From Physcia stellaris (Eukaryota > Ascomycota > Lecanoromycetes > Caliciales > Physciaceae), in the NCBI GenBank assembly GCA_018902385.1, contig JABSSW010000049.1:306469-370468 (forward strand): a DNA stretch of 64,000 nucleotides, read 5' to 3'. Both the position numbers and the translations under genes were made by a program. Of this stretch, positions 54,336 through 64,000 are shown piece after piece (position 1 is the stretch's first letter; every line of letters begins with the position of its first letter). The notes beneath the pieces are model-generated. The model searched no databases. It worked only from the letters and a program-made list of their open reading frames with translations, and had not been told where the DNA came from.

Positions 54336-56492
54336 TTAACAATAAAATACATCGTAAATTTGCATGATTTTTGACAATTCGAATCGATAAAAATTGTTTT
54401 TGCGTTTTAATATTTTGTACGAATTTAATTTTTTGTCATCAAATTTGTCAAATAATTTGATCGTTTTGATATTTCGTCGATTCAAAAAAACGAAATTTTT
54501 TTCGACGTATTTTACGATTTTTCGATGTTTGTTGATTTGAATTGTCATACGTTTTTGAATTATTTTTGCATAATTTCGTACGTAATTGAAAATATTTTGT
54601 ATCGTGTCGATGATATTTTTTGTTTTGATAATCAAAAATCGTTTTTTCGTTGTAACATACGAAATAAAATTTAATAAAAAATTTATACGAAAATGAAAAT
54701 TCTTATTGATGAAAAATGATAATAATTTTGTTGTTGCAAATATCGCGTTGTTGTTTGCAAATTCGATTATGAATAATTAAACGTTTCAATCGTTTTGTAT
54801 GTAATTACAATATTGTCGCAATTGTTTTTCGATATTTTGATTGATTTTTTCGATTTGTTCATCGATTTTTGAATAAAAAACGATGAAAAATTTACATTTG
54901 ATATCGAAAATTTTGTAAAATGTTTGTCAAACGAATGATATGAATTGAAATTTTCGATTTGACGTTATAAAAAAAAATAATTCATGCGTACGAAACACGT
55001 AATTGATAAATATTTTGATCGTGATTTTTATATTTGTATTTTTATCGTCAACGATGCAAAGCACGTAATGACGTTTTTTATTAAATTTGTTGATTATCGT
55101 GCAAATGACGTTGTGATCGTAAACGTTGAACAATTCGATAATAAAATTCATAAATATGTCGATTCAACGTTACAAAAAAATGATCAAAAATGTGAATAAA
55201 TTATTTTTTCGATTTTTGAAAATTTTCGTACGTTAACATTCATAACAATTACGTACGTATCGACGAACGAATTTGCGCATGTTAAATCAATAATAATCGC
55301 AACATATAAAATTTTTCATACAATTAAAATTTGAATGTTTCGAAATCGAAAATTCATAAATTTTTTTGAAAAAATCAACGAGTAAAAAAACGTCGACAAA
55401 TATTCATAATCGATCATTTCGATATAAAACATCGTTTTTTTTTATTGCAATTTCGTCAATCGATTTCGTTCATTAATGTAAAATTTTGTTCGATGATTTT
55501 ACGATATGTCGTGCAATCATCGTCAATTTCATTGACAATCAAAATTCGTTCGTAAATAAATTCGTCAAATTTTATCGCGTGAATTTCGAATCGATTCGAA
55601 ATGAATAATATTTGTTTTCGATATTGATGTCGTTTATCAATTTCGTTTTTAAATCGAAAATTAAACATACGAATCAAAATATTTGTTTTAACGTTTTGAA
55701 TTTCGAATTGAAATTGAATAACAATGTTGAATTTCGAAGAAATTTTTGTTCAACGAATTTGACGAAAAATGAATTTTTTTGACGTCATGAAAATTTTCAG
55801 ATTTTTGTGATCGATAAAAATTTTGATCGATTTTTTAATGTTTTCAAATTCAAAACGTCAATGTTTTAAACAACGAATAATAATCAACAATTTTTTGTTG
55901 TAAATTTCGTAATTGCATTCGATTGAAATCATGTTACGATTATAAAAAACAACAAAATGCAAAATTTTTTCGTCGTCGTATTGAAATAATATTTTCGCAT
56001 TAACGTAATCAAAAAAATCAATTTTCAAAATGATTTGTTTGATTCGATCGTAATGTCGTAATATATAAATTTTCGTCATTGTTTTTTTGAAAAAATTGAA
56101 AACTTTTTCGATTTCAACAATTCATTCGAAATTCACGAATTTTTTGATCATTCGAATGAAAATTCGAATTTTTTTCGAAAAATCACGAATGAATCGTTGT
56201 AAATGAAAATATCATTCAAATAAATTTGACAAAAATCGTTCAAAAAGTTGAATAATAAATCGTTCATATAATGTTGTCAATTCGCGAATTCGTTAATTAA
56301 TTCGAAAAATAATATTCGATATTTGTATGATTTCATGAAAATAACGAACGTAATAAATTTTTCATTTTTTTCATTCATTCGAAATTTGTTGAAAATCGAT
56401 ATAATATTCAATTTGATTAAATATTTGCAATTTTGCAATTTGATTAAAATTTTTCGATCAAAAAAATAAAATATCGATTGCGTTTTTAACAA
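54336..56492 (-). mobile_element. Ty3/gypsy retrotransposon remnant (RT, RNase H, integrase)
   Basis: Read on the minus strand from high to low coordinates. Reverse transcriptase is at about 56492-56150 (KYLIKLNIISIFNKFRM, NWQHYMND, then YLNDIFIY at 56199-56222 where active copies have YLDD). RNase H is at 56079-55858 (the DxxDY region, HFVVFYNRNM, ECNYEIYNKKLLII, as in NYEIYDKELLAI). A linker lies at 55677-55456, the integrase core at 55151-54927 (NFIIELFNVYDHN, IINKFNKKRHYV, RTHELFF, SNRKFQF) and the integrase C-terminus at 54635-54336 (LNRRNIKTIKLFDKFDDKK, then YKIL and IMQIYDVFY). The RT N-terminus, protease, gag and LTRs are not found; the RT end abuts the helicase remnant. Many stops and lost catalytic residues: inactive. 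Confidence 0.75.
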
Positions 56493-56806
56493 TAAAACGA
56501 AATGATTTTTTTAGAAAAATCAATTGATGACAGAAATTTGATTGATGAAATCGTTTTAATCATTTCGCATGTTAATGAAAAATCATTTAACGTTTTTTCA
56601 AAAAAATTAACATTTTTTAAATTGTTTGCAAATTTTCTTTGCATGCAATCAAACACGTCATTATTTTTTGCAATATTTAAAAATCAATTCGTCATTTTCG
56701 AAACGACAATTTTCAACGTCAAAATCAAAAACATCGAATTGATTGTTAACAATGATTCAATCGTTTGATTCAATCATTAAATTTTCATTACGAAATTCGC
56801 GCGTTT

Positions 56807-57356
56807 CGTTCGATCGTTTACATAAAATTTTGCAATTTCAATTATCATTTTTCATTTCGTTTATTTGTTTGTACAAAACATGATTATTGCGTATTCGTTT
56901 CGATCATTGAAAATCATTTAAAAAATCAACACAAAATGAAAAAAAAAACGATTGCAAACAATTTTGATCGAAATTCGCATTTATGATTTTCGCGATTTTC
57001 GTCAAATTCATTCATTCAATAACATCGAACGTGTATTCGAATTGTTCATCGAATTCGAATTTCGATGTGATACATGCATTGAAAACAATCGATTAATCAA
57101 TAAAAATCGACGTACGATTGAAAAACATTTGTTTTCGATTTATGACATCGAAAACGCAAAAAACAAAATTTCGTTCAATGAAAACGACGTGCAATCGATT
57201 TGCATGCAATTTTTTTGTTTTGTTCGCGAATATCGTTCGTTTGCGTTGCGTTTTCAGTTTTTTTTTTTTCGTTCAACGATAATTAAATTTTTTTCACTTT
57301 TTTCGATTCGTAACATGCAAACATTTCGATGTCAAATCGCGTGCAAACGAAAATGA
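56807..57356 (+). other. OrsD-like zinc region within the helicase remnant
   Basis: Two paired Cys/His clusters, CTKHDYC-x-HLKNQH and CDTC-x-H, in the spacing of OrsD (DUF3505) domains, ending in a Q-x-FF-x-R-x-F segment. A one-base frame switch occurs near 56985. Confidence 0.55.
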
Positions 57357-59869
57357 ATCGAAAATACGAAATCAATTGCGCAACATGAAATTAAACGTTT
57401 GACAACATGTTTTTAATCGACGTTTATGCGAATTAAACATTTTTTTGATTGCGTATTACGAACATATTCAATTGAATGACGAAATTGAAAAAAAAACAAA
57501 AAAACGTTGAAAAATTTATTGTCAACAATTTTTAATGATAAACATTTTCAATTTTTTCGAATTCGTTTTTTCTTTTTGCATCACATTATCGTATTTCATT
57601 TTTTGTTTTTTTTTGACGATTTTGTTGTCGAGTTTCAAAATTTTAAAAATATTTTTGTTGACGATTCGATACGTTTCAATGTCGACAACGATAATTTTGA
57701 ATTCGTCGAATTCGATTTTACATAACATGAAAATTGATTGCATGTCACAAATTTCATCATTTTAATTCGAAAACATTTGATCGATCAAACGATGCAACAA
57801 AATTTCATGAAATTTCGTAACAAAATTATTTCGAACAAAGTTTCTTTATTCATCAATCGACAAATTGCACGTTATTTCAATTTTTTCGAAAAAAATCGCA
57901 TAACGACAAAAACTTTGTTAAAAATGCAAAAAAAAAAAATATCATAACACGATACGACACATTATGAATTAATTTGATATTGTTTTTAATTCAATTATCG
58001 AAAAATATCGAAATTTGTTTTTTTTTGACAATTCGATATTTGACGAATTTGTTCGATTTAACAAATCAAATTAACGAAATCAAAAACATTGTTGAATTAT
58101 TGTTAACAATCAATTTTAAACGTTTGTTTTTGTTGAAATATTTTCGATCGACGAACATTTTATCGTTTTCGAACGACGAAAATTTTGACGATGAAAATTC
58201 GAATAATGAAAATTCGAACGATAAAATTTTCAACGAAAACGTTTCAATTTTGCGATCGCGTGCAAAAATTTTTGTGCAAACAATCAACATTTTGTCGCAC
58301 ATTTTGATTCGTTTTCGTTAAAAAAATTCAATTTTTATTTGTTCGATCATTGATTTTGTTGCATTGCATGTAATCAATTCGAATGAATTTTGAATCGCGA
58401 TTAAGAATTTTTTTTTTCGATTGAATGAATGAATTCATTGCATGCAATTGTAATTTTTGAATTATTTTTTCGTTAAATTCGTTAAATCGACGAATTCAAA
58501 AATCAATTTGTATAAAATCGTTCGTCGATAACAAATCAAATATTTGATCAATATCGTGTTCAATTTTATATCGAAATTAAATTGTTGACGATTGTTTATT
58601 TGAAAAATCAACAACGACACGATACAATATTCGATTATTATCATCAACGTCGATTGCATGCAAATTTTTCATCAAAATGTTAATTTGAATTTCATGCAAT
58701 GACGACAAAATATCAACGTTATGATTCATTCGATTAATGTCATTTTCGAAAATAATTTGTTATTGAATTTGTATAAAACGTTTTTGTATTCAATAAACAA
58801 TTTTGTTGACAATTATTTCGACAACAATTTCGACAAATTTTTTTTCGATAATTTACGCAATCAATTGAATGCAATTCGTGATTGATTGTACAAACGTTTT
58901 CAAAACATTTCAATTTTGCGAAAAAAAAATTTCAAAACAAAAATTCAATTTCGAATTCGACAATTCAAAATCAATTCGTATTTGTTAACAATTCAACGAT
59001 TTTTGCGCATGTTCAATATGTTAATGTATCAAATTTCAAATTTGTTTTTTCGTCGTAAAAAATTGATTGACGCGATTTGATGCAATTAAAAAATTGTACG
59101 CAATTTATATTTGTCGCATACATTGATGATCGTCGTCAATGATTATTACAAAATTGTATAAAAAATCGATTTTTATTTCATTGCGCGTTTTTTGTTGTCG
59201 AAAATAAATAAATTGTTGATGCGATATTTTATTTATATTTCGTTTTTTTTTTTTTTTTTTTTGCATGCAATATTCGATTGATTGTGAATATTTGTTTGAA
59301 AAACGTAAACAAATATGAAACGTCGATCAATTCGACATTATTATAAAACGACAAATTACGTTGACGTTAAATTTCGTTATCATCATTAAATAATATCGTT
59401 ATATGTTTGTATACGTCGACAAACGATTGTTGCGAAATTTTGTATACAAAATGTATGAAATTTCGAAAATTTTCAACGCACAAATATCGCATGCAATTCA
59501 TAATTCGAATTCGAATTACGACGACGATTTTGAAAAAATTAATTTGTCAATTTTCAAACAAAACAACGCGAACAAAATTCATGTCATGCAAATAAATTAC
59601 ATTTTTTTATCAATCGCATGATTTATGACAACGATATTGATTTGTTTTTTGATTTTACGAATGAATTGTTAACGAATTATTTGAAAATCAATATTCGATA
59701 ACACGAAAAAATCGTTCAATTGCATGCGATTCGCAATATGACAAAATTTCACAAACGATTTTTCAATCGCGATTTGATTTCGATTCATTTCAAACGTCAA
59801 AATCGAAATTTTAATTTGAAAATACGAAATGAATTATGAATTTGATCGATTATTGAACAATGCATAAAA

Positions 59870-60553
59870 CAATTGTTCGATTCGTAAACAAAATTTCGCA
59901 ACACGAATCAACGCAATAAATTGTTGATAATTGCACGCAATCGTTCGAAAATGTTCGTGATAATATTTATTGACAACGACAAAATTTTGTTGTTTGTGAT
60001 TTTTTTTCAATTGTTTCGAACGAAAATTATCATTGTTATCGTGTCATTGATCGCGTTGAAACAAAATTTTCAAAAACGATACAAACAATGAAACATTCAT
60101 TGCATGAATTACGATTTTTTTTTCATTCGAAATCAATTTCATGCAATATTATCGTTGTTTTTCGTGAACATTGAAAACGTCGTCATTTTTGATTTCGTTG
60201 AATTTGCGCAATTTTTGTATATCAATAATCGTTTGAATCGTATTGTTTTAAACGAAATTCATCAATTATTAATAATCAATCATTATCGACAAAAAATATT
60301 TTTCATATTTCAATTTTGTAAAATTTTTGTTTCGTTCGTTTGTATGACGATCACATTGTCGTTTATCGTCGAAATAAATTTCAAACAAACGTTGCATTTC
60401 ATTCGATGCGATATAATACGTTTCAACAATGATCGATTTAATTTTCAATATTGCGTGCAAACAATTTCGTCGTCGAACGATCGTTCGTTTGAATTGATTA
60501 ATTCATTAATCAACGAAACGATTAAAATTTGCATGCAAAATATTGAAATTTAA
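59870..60553 (+). other. RecQ helicase core within the helicase remnant
   Basis: Contains, in order, a decayed Walker A, motif Ia (VSLIALKQN), motif II (LNEIH for LDEAH) and motif III (MTITL for MTATL). The DEAH to NEIH change needs G-to-A after G, G-to-A after A and C-to-T before T, all of the class seen across the block. Confidence 0.65.
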
Positions 60554-62621
60554 AAAACAATCGTTTTTTTCGATCAAATATCAATTGCGCATGATATCGT
60601 TTACGTTCGCAACAAACAAATGAATAAAATTTTAACAAAAATTATCGATTGCGAATTTTATTATGAAATTTTTTCGCGCGAAAATCGAATTCGAATGATG
60701 ATTGCATGAAATCAAAAATTAATTGATTTTTTTTTTGTAACGACGTCGTTTTTCAATGTTAATATTCATTATTTTTTTATTCGTAAAATTATTCATTTGA
60801 ATGTTTTCGACGATTTTGTCAATTACGAACAAAAAACAAAACGAATCGATCGAAACGATATGTCGACAATTTGTTTGATATTGTTGACAAATCGTTGATT
60901 TATTCAATGAAATTCGAAATATCGAATTGATTTTTTGAACAACGATTGTGTTTGCATAACGAGATTTTTCAAAATTAACAATGTTATCGTGAATTTTTGA
61001 TTGTTTATTTTGACGAAAATGTTAATATTGCGTGCAATTAATTCATGAATAATTTCATTAAACGAATGTTATACGAATTTTGTCATTATCGTTTTCGTCA
61101 ATTTTTAACGAAATCAATCAATTTTTATCACGAAATTTCGATCGATTTTTTTCGCGACATTGTCATCGACATTTTTCGTCGTTCAATTGTTAACAATTCA
61201 TTTTTTTCGTTTTCACGATTTGTTCAAAATGTTTTCGATGTCGTTTTTCAAATTTCGTTTCGATTTTTCGTTTTTTTATTTTCGTTATCAAAACGACATG
61301 CGATTATTGCGAAACGTTCAAATATTTCGTTGCGTTCGAACATTTTTTTGCATACAATTATTTTTTTGTTTATCAACACACGATTCACGACGTCATTTAT
61401 TGTGTTTGCGTCGAATCAATTGATTGATTTCGACGTTTTAAAATTGATTTCGTTTTTTGTGTCAATTTTTTTTGCTTTTTTCGATCAAATTTTTTCAATT
61501 GAATCGAAAAATTTTGATGAATTTTTCGACAACGAATTCGAAAACGAAAAACGTGAAATATACGACGTTGTCGTCAAATTTGCATGCAATGCGATCGTTG
61601 CGAAAAAAAAAAATTTCGAATTTTTCGAAAATCGAATCGTTGCATAAAAATAAATTTGCATATTTTGTTTTTTTGTCAAAAAACGATTGATCGAAAAATT
61701 TCACGACGATTGTTTACAATTGACACATAATCAAATTTTGAAAACATATTGTCGTAATATAATATTAAAAATTTTCATTGTTTGTTTCAATTGCAATCAA
61801 ATACAATCGATATGTAAAATGCAAAAAACAAAAAATTATTGTATGCAAAATCAATTGATTTGACACGTCATTTGAATTGCATGTTATTTCGACAAAAAAT
61901 TCGATCGAATTATGATTTTATTGTTAAAAAATTCAAATTTGATCACGAATAAAATCATTTTTCGATTGCAATAAAATTACGTTCAATGATTTGCGCAAAA
62001 TTTCGAATTATTTAATCGTTTTGTTTTCAATTTGAATCGATTTATTCATCATTGATTGAATCGTTTGAAAATTTTATGTATGTTCGATCATTGAAAAATC
62101 ATTGTTCGTTACATGCATTATATCGCATGCAATGAATATTTTCAATTCATAATTTGAATTTTGAATTTTCGAAATTTCACAAAATTGATTTTCGTCGATC
62201 GTTTGTAAAAATTTGATGATTTTTTTATTGAACGAATGTTTATCGTGACTGTTTGCGATTATTGTTAACAATTTTTTTGCAAATATTAAATTCGTTTTTT
62301 TTGATGAATTTTTTCTTAAATATATCATTTTGTAACAATTATTATAAAATCGATAACGCGAAATCTTTTCGTTTAAATCGCGATAATTAATAATTTTTTT
62401 TTGTTCAAACGCAATGATTGTGTAAAAAATTGAAAACGTTAAATCAATAAATAAACAACGACAAATGTCGAACAAACATTCGATGAAATGAATTTCACGT
62501 TAAGAAATTTGATCGTTTTGACGACGATTTCGTTTGTGAAAATTTGACGATTCATTTATTGAACGAATTTTAATTGCGTACAATATTGTTAACAATTTCT
62601 TTTTGCAAATTAATTTAAATG

Positions 62622-62740
62622 AATCGTTTTTCAAATACATCATTTTGTAACAATCATCAAGAAATCGATAACGAATAACAAAAATTTCACGTTATCGATT
62701 TTTTGATGATTGTTACAAAATAATATATTTGAAAACGATT
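62622..62740. repeat. Imperfect hairpin, arms of about 51 bases
   Basis: 62622-62673 pairs with 62690-62740 with a few mismatches and one indel, spacer 16 bases. The arms include TGTAACAATCATCAA and ATCGATAACG. Confidence 0.7.
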
Positions 62741-62989
62741 TATCAAAAAAAAATAATTGATTAAATAATTTATTGAAAATATTGCGTTAATAAATATTCG
62801 AAATCGATTGTCGAATAAATATTCGATAATATGAATTTCACGTTAAAAAATTTGATTATTTTGATTTCGAAATCGTTTACGAAAAAACGAAAATTCATTT
62901 ATTGAACGAATGTTTATAATAATTGTTTGTAATCATTGTTTGCAATAATTGTTTGCAATTTTCGCGTAAATGTACAAAATAAAATTCAT

Positions 62990-63112
62990 ACGTGATTGAA
63001 AGCGTTTTATTTTTCGATTTTTGTTTGTTTTTCGATTGTTTCGTATTCGAAATGTGAAAAAAACAATCGAAAAACAAACAAAAATCGAAAAATAAAACGA
63101 TTTCAATCACGT
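62990..63112. repeat. Near-perfect hairpin, arms of 52 bases
   Basis: 62990-63041 and 63061-63112 are reverse complements at 51 of 52 positions with a 19-base spacer. One arm reads ACGTGATTGAAAGCGTTTTA onward. The high identity in otherwise decayed DNA implies recent formation or correction. Confidence 0.75.
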
Positions 63113-63340
63113 GTAAAATTTATTTCAATAATAATGTTGATTAAAAATTTTATTGAAAACGTTGCGTCAATAAATATTCGAAATCGATTGTCGAATAAAC
63201 ATTCGATAACATGAATTTTACGTTAAAAAATTTGATTATGTCAACAACGATTTCGTTTGTACAATATTGACAATTTATTTGTTGAACGAATGTTTGCAAT
63301 AATTGTTTACGATCGTTGTTTTCAATTTTTTTTTGCAATC

Positions 63341-63622
63341 ATTTTTGATTTTTTTAAATCGCGAATTTTTTGTTTATTTTTTTATCAATCATTACGTGCA
63401 AATTTTGTTTGCAAATTTTACGTGCAATCATTGTTCGCAAATTTTACGTGCAATTTTTGTTCGCAATTTTTGTTTACAATTATTTTTGATTTTTTTAAAT
63501 CGCGAATTTTTTTGTTTATTTTTTTATCAATCATTACGTGCAAATTTTGTTTGCAAATTTTACGCGCAATCATTGTTTGCAAATTTTTCGTGCAATTTTT
63601 GTTCGCAATTTTTGTTTGCAAT
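63341..63622. repeat. 141-base direct repeat, two units
   Basis: Units start at 63341 and 63482 with ATTTTTGATTTTTTTAAATC and contain TATCAATCATTACGTGCAAA. They differ by few substitutions. Confidence 0.7.
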
Positions 63623-63815
63623 ATTTTCGTGCAATTTTTTTTACAATTTTTTTTTGCAATATTTTCGTACAATATTTTCGTGCAATTTTTGTTCGCAATT
63701 TTTGTTCGCAATTTTTTTGCAATATTTTCGTGCAATTTTTGTTCGCAATTTTTGTTCGCAATATTTTCTTGCAATTTTTTTTTGCAATTTTTTTTTGCAA
63801 TTCGTTTGTTGTTAA
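63600..63815. repeat. Short tandem repeats, unit 12-14 bases
   Basis: Variants of TGCAATTTTTGTTCGCAATTTT and TGCAATATTTTCG repeat through this stretch. They leave the frames open, so any long frame here is not a gene. Confidence 0.7.
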
Positions 63816-64000
63816 ATTGTTGTTAAATTTGTATTTTTAAAAATTGTATTCAATGTTTTTGCATGTAATTTGTTTTTGTTTTTTTCGAATATTGCGAATT
63901 TTTTATCGACGAAACTTTTAGTAATTGATTTACGTATCGTGCGATTTTCGAAATCGAAAATCACGTAATTGTTGACGATTAATTTAACAAATAATCGTAT

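Larger units (their letters stand above)
56502..61647 (+). pseudogene. Degraded telomere-linked-helicase-like gene (OrsD-like region plus RecQ helicase)
   Basis: About 5 kb on the plus strand keeps two diagnostic parts. At 56807-57356 is an OrsD-like (PF12013) zinc region: FVCTKHDYCVFVS with ENHLKNQHKMKKK, then RCDTCIENNR with IEKHLF, and VQSICMQFF. At about 59870-60553 is a RecQ core: a Walker A region decayed to FIDNDKILLF, IIIVIVSLIALKQNF (motif Ia), a lost Trp codon TGA at 60089, then RIVLNEIHQLL where DEAH reads NEIH, FVCMTITLSF (TAT-type motif III) and YCVQTISSS. A further frame at 61045-61647 may be the C-terminal region. OrsD plus RecQ on one strand at this spacing is, as I recall, the architecture of fungal telomere-linked helicases. 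Boundaries and internal frames are uncertain; it is riddled with stops. Confidence 0.6.
62220..63330. repeat. Tandem repeat array with internal hairpins, unit about 340-380 bases
   Basis: The block ATTCGAT-ATGAATTTCACGTTAA-AAATTTGAT recurs near 62479, 62821 and 63201. Each copy is followed about 75-80 bases later by TTTATTGAACGAATGTTT (also near 62226). The units diverge by point changes and carry different hairpins. This is the structure expected of subtelomeric or transposon-derived satellites. Confidence 0.6.
44600..64000. other. AT-rich, C-to-T mutated (RIP-like) block
   Basis: GC content drops sharply just after the P450 and stays low to the window end. Coding frames are broken everywhere; recognisable remnants are retrotransposons and one helicase gene. 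In the heavily hit parts (for example 51781-52080 and 58021-58320) I find no CT, CC, AG or GG dinucleotide, while CA, CG and TG are frequent. Damage is uneven: lighter at 44.6-45.2 kb and 53.0-53.5 kb, and nearly complete from 54 kb on. Long A/T homopolymers occur (about 47836-47900, 50127-50152, 59249-59263). Stretches between the listed remnants show nothing I can name. Confidence 0.85.

Noticed and set aside
63257-63826. Long cysteine/phenylalanine-rich plus-strand frames
   Set aside because: They arise from short tandem repeats lacking stops in AT-rich DNA and have no gene character.
44600-64000. Mitochondrial or bacterial AT-rich DNA
   Set aside because: It contains nuclear-type retrotransposons and a RecQ remnant, follows directly on from a spliced nuclear gene, and shows directional C-to-T decay.

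Overview
The window reads as nuclear DNA of a filamentous ascomycete (Pezizomycotina, possibly Leotiomycetes; the class is a guess). Genes carry many short GT-AG introns of 46-171 bases. The families are typical of such fungi: HET domain, secreted intradiol dioxygenase, sorbosone-dehydrogenase-like propeller, FHS and VBA-type MFS transporters, rhodopsin-domain (PTH11-like) protein, cytochrome P450, MYND protein and small cysteine-rich secreted proteins. By hand-splicing I rebuilt ten multi-exon models; eight close exactly in frame, and the other two (486-2597 and 32049-35041) do not.

Layout. 0-8.3 kb: an unrecognised protein with a long acidic tail, a tandem pair of small paralogs and an 8-cysteine secreted protein. 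9.9-21 kb: two MFS transporters, a small membrane protein, a secreted intradiol dioxygenase and a secreted PQQ-type propeller dehydrogenase. This is an outward-facing metabolism set (uptake, aromatic and sugar oxidation) with no sign of a single biosynthetic cluster. 21-44.6 kb: sparse accessory DNA with a HET protein, a frame-broken Kex2-type secreted protein, a repeat/coiled-coil protein, a MYND protein, a broken large fungal hypothetical gene, a secreted hypothetical protein, a glycine-rich minisatellite protein, a truncated PTH11-like gene and an intact P450.

44.6-64 kb: composition changes abruptly about 100 bases after the P450 stop. The rest is very AT-rich, C-to-T mutated DNA holding degraded Ty1/copia and Ty3/gypsy remnants, a dispersed repeat family in both orientations, and a wrecked telomere-linked-helicase-like gene (OrsD-like zinc region plus RecQ helicase core). 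It ends in tandem repeats with long hairpins. This looks subtelomeric, although no telomere repeat is present.

The most unusual signal is the mutation pattern in this block. CT, CC, AG and GG dinucleotides are almost absent while CA and CG remain common. Classical RIP does the opposite, consuming CpA. The motif damage fits a CpT/CpC target: DEAH reads NEIH, YLDD reads YLND, and a Trp codon reads TGA.
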